A program made the translations under genes and the position numbers. Shown here piece after piece: positions 1 to 5,728 of a DNA stretch of 6,666 nucleotides (its first letter is position 1; every line of letters starts with the position of its first letter). The notes beneath the pieces are model-generated. The model did no database searches, was not told the origin of the DNA, and saw only the letters and a program-made list of their open reading frames with translations. Source of the stretch: an uncultured Atopobium sp. (GTDB lineage: Bacteria; Actinomycetota; Coriobacteriia; Coriobacteriales; Atopobiaceae). The stretch spans positions 1 through 6,666 of the forward strand of contig CAMQEO010000064.1 of NCBI GenBank assembly GCA_946999785.1, written 5' to 3'.

Positions 1-57
1 AAAATTGTTTATTAAGTTCATACAGTATAGATGACTTTGACATAATGAACGATTGTT

Positions 58-1230
58 TTATAAGATAGATCCGCCACCGTAAAAACTACTATAGCTAAGA
101 TATCCAGATAGTGAAACACACACAGGGCCTCTTGAGCAGCTTGAATGAATAAATTGATCCCCACCAACATAGATACCAACATGATTACAATTGTCGAAAA
201 ATACAAGATCTCCGGCAACCAGTTGAGAAGTACTTGTCTTCCAGTTGCCCTTTGCTTTGATTTCGTCACTTTGCGTCCATGTGGTTCGGCTTATAGGATA
301 CCCAGCAAGACGGAATATGTATTGTGTAAATCCAGAACAGTCAAAACCACCATTAGATGGATCACTACTAGCCGGAACATATCGATAACCCTTGCCTAAA
401 AATTGATAAGCATTAGCAACAGGGCCGCCCGCATTACTGTATGAATGTGAGCGCGGAGTCGAAGGAGTAGATGAAGAACTACTCGTACTACCACCGCTCC
501 TTTGGTTATCACTTTGAGAGGCCGAATTAGCAGAAGCAGATTGGGTGTTATTTGAATTCTCTTGAAGAGCACCCATCACAAATGCAGCTTGTGAATCAGT
601 GTTTTCTGCCTGTTTTTGAATAGCCGCCTGTGCTTCAGCGCTTAAACTGTTGTAATAGGTTTGCGCTTCTTTGAGCTTTGATTGAATCTCATCAATTTGA
701 GCTTGAAGTTTTTTGCCTTGAGCTTGCTCTTCCGTTTGCTTTGTTTCAAGCGCAGCCTTCTGATTACTGAGCTCGCGTGATAAATCACGCACATTATCTA
801 TAGTACGTGCATCTTCTTGGGAAACCGAATCCATATAGTGGATACGGCTTATAAGATCTTGCATATTTGTAGATCCCATAAGCAGTTCAAGTACCGATGA
901 AACACCAGATTTATAGCTACTGCGAACGCGTTTACTAAGCATCTCTTTTGCAGCATCGAGCTTCTGTGTGGTTTCGGTTATCTCTTGTTCTTTATTAACA
1001 ATATCGGTAGCAGTTTGCTGAAGCTGTCCTTCGTTTTCATCAAAACTCTTCTGACAATCTTTAAGATCTGCGGCAAGCGAGTCAATTTTATCAGATGCAG
1101 CTTGTATTTCTGCAGGTTGCGCAGCATACGCAACAGTTATAGGAAACGATGAGGTGACAGTTAAGGCACAAACAAGGCCGGCAGTTACAGCTTTATAACC
1201 AAGCTTGGCATTCTTGGTAGTTAGTAGCAT
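58..1230 (-). CDS. Secreted coiled-coil NlpC/P60 peptidoglycan hydrolase (PcsB/CwlO/RipA-like)
   Basis: Predicted exported cell-wall endopeptidase of 390 residues. Seen: residues 1-36 form a signal peptide (Lys-rich start, hydrophobic core, AYA-A cleavage site). Residues about 38-212 are Gln/Glu/Lys/Ala-rich and should form a long coiled coil, with a break around 110-135 (KSGVSSVLELLMGS), as in CwlO/PcsB N-terminal domains. A Ser/Asn-rich linker covers about 225-267. The NlpC/P60 domain (about 268-390) has catalytic Cys298 in GGFDCSGF, His350 in NHVGIYVG and a third polar residue His362 in QFIHSS, so it looks active. Family knowledge: such enzymes cut the stem peptide near D-Glu-diamino acid, and many are held off by the coiled coil and switched on by FtsEX; FtsEX is not in this window. 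Start: an in-frame GTG at 1260 would add 10 residues but has no ribosome site, whereas ATG at 1230 follows GGAAGG at good spacing, so 1230 is chosen. Its own promoter lies at 1297-1325. The exact subfamily is uncertain. Confidence 0.93.
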   Translation of the reverse strand: MLLTTKNAKLGYKAVTAGLVCALTVTSSFPITVAYAAQPAEIQAASDKIDSLAADLKDCQKSFDENEGQLQQTATDIVNKEQEITETTQKLDAAKEMLSKRVRSSYKSGVSSVLELLMGSTNMQDLISRIHYMDSVSQEDARTIDNVRDLSRELSNQKAALETKQTEEQAQGKKLQAQIDEIQSKLKEAQTYYNSLSAEAQAAIQKQAENTDSQAAFVMGALQENSNNTQSASANSASQSDNQRSGGSTSSSSSTPSTPRSHSYSNAGGPVANAYQFLGKGYRYVPASSDPSNGGFDCSGFTQYIFRLAGYPISRTTWTQSDEIKAKGNWKTSTSQLVAGDLVFFDNCNHVGIYVGGDQFIHSSCSRGPVCVSLSGYLSYSSFYGGGSIL

Positions 1231-1296
1231 GTTAAAACCTTCCAAATATACGGACTTCACAGTTAGAGTTCGTTTATTGAGCGTATAGATAGTAAA

Positions 1297-1325
1297 AGGA
1301 TACTGTTTGACGTGTTACAAGTCAA
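1297..1325 (-). promoter_or_regulatory. Promoter of the NlpC/P60 hydrolase gene
   Basis: On the minus strand a -35 box TTGACT (1320-1325) is separated by exactly 17 bp from a -10 box TATCCT (1297-1302). The predicted transcript would start near 1290, giving a leader of about 60 nt before the ATG at 1230. The preceding gene apt ends at 1379, so the hydrolase is probably transcribed on its own. Both boxes are good but not perfect matches to the housekeeping sigma factor consensus. Confidence 0.6.
1307..1325. promoter_or_regulatory. 19-bp palindrome over the hydrolase promoter (candidate operator)
   Basis: The plus strand reads TTGACGTGTTACAAGTCAA, an odd-length palindrome whose only mismatched pair is 1312/1320; the centre base is 1316. 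It covers the whole -35 box and most of the spacer, where a bound repressor would block RNA polymerase. The symmetry is seen directly; the operator role and the binding protein are inferred and unknown. Because the -35 box TTGACT supplies one arm, part of the symmetry could be coincidental. Confidence 0.45.
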
Positions 1326-1378
1326 GTATATCGAGGTAAATCCACATTCTAAAGCTTGAGAGGCTTCATGAAAATGTC

Positions 1379-1912
1379 TTATTTTACCTGTACTAACGTA
1401 AACATTTCTTGATTGAACTCATGCTTAATAATTGAGCGTGGATTTAAGAATGCAAGCTCAAGCAAGAAAGCAAAACCTACAAGCTGGGCACCAGTTTTCT
1501 CTATGAGATGAGCTGTTGCAACTGCAGTACCTCCTGTTGCAACGAGGTCATCCACAATCAGGACACGATCGTCTTTTGTAAGTGCATCTTTATGAATTTC
1601 AAGCTCATTGGAACCATATTCTAGGTCATAGGCCTCTCGAAGCACTTCTCGCGGTAATTTTCCAGGTTTCCGAGCGGGGACAAAACCTGCATGGAGCTTA
1701 TACGCAACAGGTGCTCCCAATAAAAATCCACGTGCCTCTGCACCGATCACCTTAGTAATGTGTTTATCAGCAAAGTGATCAGCAATGGCATCAACGGCAG
1801 CCGCAAATCCTTCGGGATTTCCAATTAAAGGTGTAATATCTTTGAAAACAACTCCTGGCTCGGGATAATCTTTGATGTTATAGATAAGTGACTCAAAATC
1901 AAATGAAGACAT
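1379..1912 (-). CDS. apt: Adenine phosphoribosyltransferase
   Basis: Cytoplasmic purine-salvage enzyme joining adenine and PRPP to give AMP and pyrophosphate. The 177-residue length is normal for bacterial Apt. Seen: the type I PRPP-binding loop VLIVDDLVATGGTA at about 117-130 (two acidic residues then the Thr/Gly phosphate loop), EARGF at about 59-63, the flexible-loop motif KPGKLP at about 82-87, and the typical N-terminal stretch YPEPGVVFKDITPL. Start: a TTG at 1936 would add eight residues without a ribosome site; ATG at 1912 follows AAAGGA at short spacing and is preferred. It lies 44 bp after the MerR gene with no clear terminator or promoter between, so it is probably the last gene of that run. 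Downstream (1326-1378) only a weak AAGC/GCTT hairpin is visible, without a T-tract, so its terminator is unclear. The relA gene that often follows apt elsewhere is absent. Confidence 0.97.
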   Translation of the reverse strand: MSSFDFESLIYNIKDYPEPGVVFKDITPLIGNPEGFAAAVDAIADHFADKHITKVIGAEARGFLLGAPVAYKLHAGFVPARKPGKLPREVLREAYDLEYGSNELEIHKDALTKDDRVLIVDDLVATGGTAVATAHLIEKTGAQLVGFAFLLELAFLNPRSIIKHEFNQEMFTLVQVK

Positions 1913-1956
1913 ATTTGTCCTTTCATAATGAAGCAATCAACGGAGCAAAGCATGCT

Positions 1957-2688
1957 CTATCCTTGGTTATCGCTCTTAGTATTAAACGTTTGCTGTATTG
2001 CTTTTCGTATCAGTTGATTTCGGATAGACCCTGTAAGTGACAAAATCTTATTAAACACTTTATCAAAACGTTCACGATTTTGTTTTGTCTGCTGGACGTC
2101 TACCCCACCAGCCTTAGTTGCAAAGATAACGAGTGCGTGTTCAAATAAAGCAGACTCGCGGTTAGCGGCAATGACATATTGCCGTAAGTTTTTAGGGCCT
2201 ATACTGTAATGAGTTAGTTCATCGCATGTTTTAATAAGATCAAAGTCTCTACTATCAACCAAGTCTCTACCATGAGGTGAACGTTTAAAATGTATAAGTC
2301 CTGCATCAACCAGTTGACGAGTAAAACTAATAGAGACGCCTATTACTTGGGGAATTCTATCTAAGGGATATAATCTGTGAGACGGCGTTAATATTTGTTC
2401 ATCTTCCAAAACAGCCACATCAGTACCACGAGTTTGCAATTCCTGCGTACGTTGCAATTTCTCTTTTATAACCGAAAGTGGCATAAATTTGTGTTTCTGC
2501 AAATAAAGTATGTCTTCTAATCGCTTTATATCATAACTTGAATAAACTCGATAACCCGTTTTGGTACGCGCAGGATCAAGGAGCCCTTCGTTTTCAAGAT
2601 AACGTATTTTAGAGATACTAATATCGGGATAGCGATCTTTAAGGTGAGCGACTACTTTTCCAATGGTAAGACAAGCTGTATCTGACAT
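1957..2688 (-). CDS. MerR-family transcriptional regulator paired with an FHA protein (Rv1828-like)
   Basis: DNA-binding regulator of 243 residues. Seen: a MerR winged helix-turn-helix at about 6-80 with the signatures IRYLENEGLL, GYRVY and the LEDILYLQ helix. After it comes not the usual dimerisation coil and metal-binding tail but a second domain of about 105-175 (IPQVIGVSISFTRQLVDAGLI), which looks like another winged-helix-type unit, then a C-terminal helical part. No Cys cluster for metal sensing is visible. This two-part build and its position right after an FHA gene match the actinobacterial FHA-MerR pair (GarA and Rv1828 in mycobacteria; established knowledge). Its target promoters are not known from this sequence. 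Start: ATG at 2688, preceded by AGGTAGG and lying 7 bp after the FHA stop, is preferred over an overlapping GTG at 2706 without a ribosome site. It is probably translated from the same mRNA as the FHA gene. Confidence 0.88.
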   Translation of the reverse strand: MSDTACLTIGKVVAHLKDRYPDISISKIRYLENEGLLDPARTKTGYRVYSSYDIKRLEDILYLQKHKFMPLSVIKEKLQRTQELQTRGTDVAVLEDEQILTPSHRLYPLDRIPQVIGVSISFTRQLVDAGLIHFKRSPHGRDLVDSRDFDLIKTCDELTHYSIGPKNLRQYVIAANRESALFEHALVIFATKAGGVDVQQTKQNRERFDKVFNKILSLTGSIRNQLIRKAIQQTFNTKSDNQG

Positions 2689-2695
2689 AACAAGC

Positions 2696-3136
2696 CTACC
2701 TGACACCAGCAGGGTTAGACAAGCTAGCAGGTTTATTGGTATGGAAAATCATACGAAACGTACCAATTTGAATGGTAGAACCATCTTTAAGAAAAGCTTT
2801 ATTTACAATGGCTCCGTCGATCCATGTTCCATTAAGCGAATTAAGATCTTCAATAGTAGCGTAGCCCTGATTTAAAGACGTGAAGTCTATGCACGCGTGC
2901 TTTCTTGAAACAGTCATATCGTTAAGAAAGACGCTATTTGAAGGATCTCGACCTATTGTAATGAATTGCGAATTTAACTCAAAAACCATACCTGTTTGAG
3001 GTCCCTTAACAATTGCAAGCGTAGGATATGCAGGTACTTTGTTATCAAACATATGTGGTGACGTAACATCAGTTGTTGGCATGCGAAAAATTTGTGTTGT
3101 GCCTGCGCTTGATGTTGTATTTGGTTTTTGTTGCAT
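2696..3136 (-). CDS. FHA-domain protein with GarA/OdhI-like N-terminal phospho-site motif
   Basis: Small cytoplasmic phosphothreonine-binding protein of 146 residues. Seen: an FHA domain at about 38-132 with the core residues Gly62-Arg63 (TIGRDP), Ser77-Arg78-Lys-His80 (TVSRKH) and Asn102-Gly103 (NSLNGTW), so ligand binding should be intact. The first 37 residues are unstructured and Thr/Ser-rich and contain GTTQIFR at 12-18. In mycobacterial GarA and corynebacterial OdhI the same place holds ETTSVFR, whose threonine is phosphorylated by Ser/Thr kinases and then bound by the protein's own FHA domain, turning off control of 2-oxoglutarate/glutamate enzymes (established knowledge). By analogy Thr13/Thr14 may be phospho-sites here; this is inference. 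A good ribosome site, AAAGGG, precedes the ATG. The MerR gene follows 7 bp downstream. No kinase gene is in the window. Confidence 0.9.
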   Translation of the reverse strand: MQQKPNTTSSAGTTQIFRMPTTDVTSPHMFDNKVPAYPTLAIVKGPQTGMVFELNSQFITIGRDPSNSVFLNDMTVSRKHACIDFTSLNQGYATIEDLNSLNGTWIDGAIVNKAFLKDGSTIQIGTFRMIFHTNKPASLSNPAGVR

Positions 3137-3165
3137 AATATCCCTTTCAAAAGATCTTCTTTACT

Positions 3166-3195
3166 ATCATACAGCTAAATGAGGCCTTTTGACTA
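3166..3195 (-). promoter_or_regulatory. Possible internal promoter before the FHA gene
   Basis: In the 62-bp gap between ridA and the FHA gene the minus strand shows TATGAT (3166-3171), a fair -10 box, 18 bp after TAGTCA (3190-3195), a weak -35 box. The gap is much longer than the other spacings in the run, which fits a second transcription start for FHA-merR-apt. Evidence is box matching only. Confidence 0.3.
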
Positions 3196-3198
3196 GAG

Positions 3199-3612
3199 TT
3201 ATCTACAAGCAATACAGCCAATTTCAACACAAGCATTATCGGGTAAAGAACAAACATGCGCAACGTTGCGCGCGGGCGCAGGTATGTCGAAATACTTCTG
3301 CAAAACAGCGTCAATTTCTGGTAGATAGTCAAGTGAGGTAACAAAAATAGTTAATTGAGCTATATCTGAAAGCGTACAATTTACCTCATCTAAAAGCTTT
3401 ATAAAGATTGCAATGATATTCTCTGTTTGTTCAGCTACGCTCAAAGATACTTGAGCGTTAGTTGAGTGTTGGTTTATATAAGAGAACGCGTGGTCTTGAT
3501 CTTTATCAATTCCTGTTTGACCCGATATAAAGATAAGACGACCTGCAGTAGTGGCTTGAGAATAAAAACCTTTGCTTTGACTGACATCTGCCGAGCTAAT
3601 AGCATACTTCAT
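3199..3612 (-). CDS. ridA: RidA/YjgF/YER057c-family imine/enamine deaminase
   Basis: Member of the Rid family, which hydrolyses reactive 2-aminoacrylate-type enamine/imine intermediates released by PLP enzymes to 2-oxo acids and ammonia, protecting other enzymes. The 137 residues are slightly above the usual 125-130. Seen: Tyr17 in GFYSQAT, the ISGQTG strand at 30-34, and Arg115 in PAPARNVAHV followed by Glu130 in CVEIGCIA, matching the Tyr, Arg and Glu of the RidA active-site cleft, where Arg holds the substrate carboxylate. The protein should act as a soluble trimer (family knowledge). Somewhat unusual is the extra stretch around 36-52 (DKDQDHAFSYINQHSTN), slightly longer than typical. A strong AGGGGG ribosome site precedes the ATG and lies in the 10-bp gap behind the GcvT-like gene, so the two are likely co-translated. 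It could belong to a sister Rid subfamily rather than RidA proper. Confidence 0.9.
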   Translation of the reverse strand: MKYAISSADVSQSKGFYSQATTAGRLIFISGQTGIDKDQDHAFSYINQHSTNAQVSLSVAEQTENIIAIFIKLLDEVNCTLSDIAQLTIFVTSLDYLPEIDAVLQKYFDIPAPARNVAHVCSLPDNACVEIGCIACR

Positions 3613-3622
3613 TGGTTACCCC

Positions 3623-4477
3623 CTAGCCTTTAGTGGTTTGTAACTCACGTGCTCCAATATAGGACGTATCAGAACGTACTAGATTATAGTTCTTTAGAAC
3701 CCTATACGTAAGGGTTAGTTTATCGTTACTGTTAACATTAAGCTCATCTGGTAAGCCTGCGCAAAGATAATCACATGCATGTTGATATGGTTTAGGCTTA
3801 ACATACGTAAAGGACAAGAAACTTCTCCACATAAGACGAGCATACTTTGCTGGTACAAACAACATATACCAGGATTGGCACGGATGAAGACATAAACACG
3901 TTATATGAGCGTCTAGAGAGATAACATCAACTCGGCGATTCTCAAAAATTGCACTATCTTGAGGTAGATAATCAAGCAAAAGTTGGTTTACCCCGTTTCC
4001 ATAAAGTGCAATTGGCACAAGTTTTTCGTCATAAGTTTCTATATGTACATTGGCAAATGGCTCATAGGTATCTTGTTTTATATGCTGTACAAAATCCATC
4101 CACATATCAAGCGTTTGTGAGCGTGCACTGGTGTCAAGAATGACGTATTCATTATCACCACTATGCGCTATATAAGGGTATGAAATAACACTACCATCTC
4201 CCGATAAAACACAAGACAGACGCGTGTCCCCTATTCCAGCATGATCTGTCGCACTCAGCATGCTTATGTATGCCTGAGCATCCATACCTGAAAGAACACG
4301 ATAAAAAACGCCAGACATATCAGTTATAAAACACTCGTGATCTGCAAGATCTTTGCTATCTGTTGTATCAGACGATTGATGAGGATAGGACATAACATGC
4401 TCACAGCCCGCCTCATCGAGGCTAAAAGTTGCGCCTAATACCACGTGTTCGTCATAAAGAATTCCATGATGGGTCAT
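3623..4477 (-). CDS. GcvT-like (aminomethyltransferase/YgfZ superfamily) protein, shortened and probably non-canonical
   Basis: Homologue of the folate-binding domain of glycine cleavage T protein, 284 residues against about 360 for GcvT. Seen, in GcvT order: LYDEHVVLGATF (8-18) matching the family start; TDMSGVFYRVLSG (52-64) matching the 'D-S-H-M-G ... V-S-G' region; DGSVISYPYIAHSGDNEYVIL (94-114) in the place of GcvT 'GGIIDD...Y'; IALYGNGVNQLLLDYL (156-171) in the place of 'LQGP.A...L'; LFVPAKYARLMWRSFL (206-221) matching '..YVP...A..LW..L'; and SYIGARELQ (272-280) matching 'FIGREAL'. The conserved Asp-Asp pair carrying the catalytic aspartate is Ser99-Tyr100, the GYTGE motif is lost (around 198-203), and the protein ends where the C-terminal barrel would begin. 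GcvT activity is therefore unlikely; a folate-binding or regulatory role like YgfZ is possible but YgfZ's own Cys motif is not seen. AAGGA overlaps the pgsA stop, and ridA follows after 10 bp. Assignment to the superfamily rests on motif order by eye. Confidence 0.75.
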   Translation of the reverse strand: MTHHGILYDEHVVLGATFSLDEAGCEHVMSYPHQSSDTTDSKDLADHECFITDMSGVFYRVLSGMDAQAYISMLSATDHAGIGDTRLSCVLSGDGSVISYPYIAHSGDNEYVILDTSARSQTLDMWMDFVQHIKQDTYEPFANVHIETYDEKLVPIALYGNGVNQLLLDYLPQDSAIFENRRVDVISLDAHITCLCLHPCQSWYMLFVPAKYARLMWRSFLSFTYVKPKPYQHACDYLCAGLPDELNVNSNDKLTLTYRVLKNYNLVRSDTSYIGARELQTTKG

Positions 4478-4486
4478 ATTGTATCC

Positions 4487-5257
4487 TTAATGTTTACTTC
4501 TCATAATTTTTAGACCTTGCATTATGTAAGTTATTGCGGCTACAGAAGAAAAAACAATACCAACATAGATAAAGAACATGCCCAAAGGTACACTTTGAGC
4601 GTTAATTCCTGGTAAAAATTCTAGGTTATAAAGTCCAAGTCCGTGAACGTATGGCGAACCAAACAGTGCGTCGCAAAACCCAAACATTAAACACGCAGTA
4701 GCAATTTTACCGATGTAAATAACATCAAGTGGTCGACGCTGATAACGCTGTAGAATAAGTGCACCACAAGCCATAACTGTATCTCTTAAAATCACAAAAA
4801 CTGCTATCCAAACAGGTATTTCTTCTGTTATCACAAGGCCTAAAACACCAGTTGCAAGCAATACCCTATCCATAATGGGATCCATGATTTTCCCCAACCA
4901 ACTCACCGTTTGCGTTCTACGCGCAACTTGTCCGTCTAAAAAATCGGTGACAGCAGCAATCATATAACAGATGAATGCAAGAATTCTATTAGTACGAGAA
5001 ATAAAGAGGACTAAAAAAATAAAGGTAAGAATGAGTCTACAAAAGGTAATAGCATTAGCTACCGTATAAATTTGATATGAGGGGTTAGATGACGTTCCAA
5101 CTGGTGCGGTGGAATCTTCGGCAACCATATAGTTTTTAACGGTAGACTTTGCGTGCTCTTTTGTAGTATGAGCTTGTGCTTTTATAGCATGCGCCGAGTG
5201 CGCAGCTTTATCCTTCAAATAGGAGGAAATCTGTTGATTGTCTAAACCGGCCTTCAT
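4487..5257 (-). CDS. pgsA: CDP-alcohol phosphatidyltransferase, probably phosphatidylglycerophosphate synthase, with N-terminal extension
   Basis: Integral membrane enzyme of 256 residues; PgsA normally transfers the phosphatidyl group from CDP-diacylglycerol to glycerol-3-phosphate, the committed step to phosphatidylglycerol. Seen: the complete family signature D105-x2-D108-G109-x2-A112-R113-x8-G122-x3-D126-x3-D130, which binds metal and the CDP moiety, preceded by VANAITFCR (66-74) matching 'NIPNLLTLLR'. Hydrophobic segments lie at about 70-87, 92-104, 132-142, 147-170, 183-197 and 225-247. The first 65 residues are an extra soluble region, Ala/His/Lys-rich at 15-42 and likely an amphipathic helix; usual PgsA proteins begin near residue 65. 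Start: ATG at 5257 with AAAGGA; the only internal ATG candidate (residue 44) has no ribosome site. First gene of the run, 9 bp before the GcvT-like gene, with a TATAAT promoter upstream. A related enzyme such as cardiolipin or phosphatidylinositol-phosphate synthase cannot be excluded. Confidence 0.9.
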   Translation of the reverse strand: MKAGLDNQQISSYLKDKAAHSAHAIKAQAHTTKEHAKSTVKNYMVAEDSTAPVGTSSNPSYQIYTVANAITFCRLILTFIFLVLFISRTNRILAFICYMIAAVTDFLDGQVARRTQTVSWLGKIMDPIMDRVLLATGVLGLVITEEIPVWIAVFVILRDTVMACGALILQRYQRRPLDVIYIGKIATACLMFGFCDALFGSPYVHGLGLYNLEFLPGINAQSVPLGMFFIYVGIVFSSVAAITYIMQGLKIMRSKH

Positions 5258-5291
5258 AAACGATATCCTTTACGAATTAATACTATCCTCT

Positions 5292-5320
5292 ATTATAGCC
5301 TAGATAAATAAGTCTATGAA
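5292..5320 (-). promoter_or_regulatory. Promoter of pgsA
   Basis: Minus strand: a perfect -10 box TATAAT (5292-5297), 17 bp downstream of TTCATA (5315-5320), which matches the -35 consensus at four of six positions. The predicted start is near 5285, giving a leader of about 28 nt that contains the AAAGGA ribosome site. It is divergent from the tRNA promoter 30 bp away. Confidence 0.6.
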
Positions 5321-5346
5321 TTTACAGTACAGATTTCTATTATTCT

Positions 5347-5375
5347 TTGCGAAGCTCACCACAATTTGTTACCAT
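5347..5375 (+). promoter_or_regulatory. Possible promoter of tRNA-Val
   Basis: TTGCGA (5347-5352) and TACCAT (5370-5375) are 17 bp apart and would start transcription near 5382, about 8 nt before the mature tRNA end. Both boxes are only partial matches, but position and spacing suit a tRNA gene. Confidence 0.4.
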
Positions 5376-5389
5376 TGTTAAAGCTACGA

Positions 5390-5464
5390 GGGCGATTGGC
5401 TCAGGGGTAGAGCACTTCCTTCACACGGAAGGGGTCGTGGGTTCAAATCCCGCATCGCCCACCA
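5390..5464 (+). tRNA. tRNA-Val (anticodon CAC)
   Basis: A full cloverleaf can be drawn by hand. Acceptor stem GGGCGAT (5390-5396) pairs with ATCGCCC (5454-5460). D stem is GCTC/GAGC (5399-5402 with 5410-5413). Anticodon stem CTTCC/GGAAG (5415-5419 with 5427-5431) encloses the loop TTCACAC with anticodon CAC at 5422-5424, reading the valine codon GUG. T stem GTGGG/CCCGC (5437-5441 with 5449-5453; one G-U pair) encloses TTCAAAT. The discriminator is A5461 and CCA is encoded at 5462-5464. The variable loop is a normal 5 nt. There is no intron and no second tRNA beside it. The antisense open frame through this gene is a well-known false protein type and is not annotated. Confidence 0.97.
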
Positions 5465-5465
5465 C

Positions 5466-5482
5466 TTTTTTTCTTCCTTTTT
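5466..5482 (+). terminator. T-rich tract after tRNA-Val, possible terminator/processing region
   Basis: Directly after the encoded CCA comes C and then seven T, followed by CTTCC and five more T. Together with the stable tRNA T-arm and acceptor stem as the hairpin, this could end transcription of the single tRNA. No separate hairpin sits right in front of the tract, so the call is tentative. Confidence 0.35.
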
Positions 5483-5603
5483 ACCCAGGTAAACATACTT
5501 ATTTACATGATAGCAAAATAACACCCGACCCATTTTTGTCCCATTATATTGAGGAATGACTACGTAAAGATATAGGAAAACGGGCTGATATTGCAAAATA
5601 ATT

Positions 5604-5616
5604 GCATAAATTATGC
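5604..5616. repeat. Short palindrome GCATAA-A-TTATGC
   Basis: A perfect 6-bp inverted repeat with a single-base centre, 17 bp left of the large stem-loop. The 1-nt centre cannot form a hairpin at full pairing, so if it is functional it is more likely a protein-binding site than an RNA structure. It may be chance in AT-rich DNA. Confidence 0.3.
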
Positions 5617-5632
5617 GATTCAAAACCAGTAG

Positions 5633-5672
5633 AAATAATGGGTTTCACTTATACCAGCAAAACCCATTATTT
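5633..5672. terminator. 13-bp perfect stem-loop, probable bidirectional terminator
   Basis: The arm AAATAATGGGTTT (5633-5645) is perfectly complementary to AAACCCATTATTT (5660-5672) with a 14-nt loop. It lies between convergent transcripts: tRNA-Val from the left and glpF from the right. On the plus strand the stem runs into TTTTG (5670-5674); on the minus strand it ends ATTATTTCT. The T-tracts are short and the stem has only three G-C pairs, so it is a moderately strong intrinsic terminator for both directions, most likely mainly serving glpF, 85 bp away. Confidence 0.55.
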
Positions 5673-5728
5673 TGTTCTCTGCAAGATGAAACACTTGTAC
5701 AAATATCTCGGCATGCGCGCAATCTTGA

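Noticed and set aside
16..50. GTTCAT/ATGAAC inverted repeat after the hydrolase stop as a terminator
   Set aside because: Only six pairs with a 23-nt loop and no T-tract directly behind it; the real terminator may lie outside the window.
145..399. Plus-strand frame antisense to the NlpC/P60 domain
   Set aside because: It lies fully within a well-supported gene on the other strand and has no recognisable domain.
1231..1260. GTG start giving a 400-residue hydrolase
   Set aside because: No ribosome site precedes it, while ATG at 1230 has GGAAGG and begins a normal signal peptide.
1913..1936. TTG start extending apt by eight residues
   Set aside because: The added residues are encoded by the ribosome-site region itself (AAAGGA) and are not part of the Apt family.
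2689..2706. GTG start making the MerR gene overlap the FHA gene
   Set aside because: No ribosome site is seen; ATG at 2688 has AGGTAGG and leaves a natural 7-bp gap.
3147..3344. Minus-strand 65-codon frame overlapping ridA
   Set aside because: It is an out-of-frame shadow of ridA with no domain; ridA's active-site residues support the other frame.
5384..5623. Minus-strand 79-codon frame across the tRNA gene, ending MRDLNPRPLPCEGSALPLS
   Set aside because: It is the antisense translation of a tRNA; this peptide type recurs in databases as a false protein. The cloverleaf explains the sequence fully.
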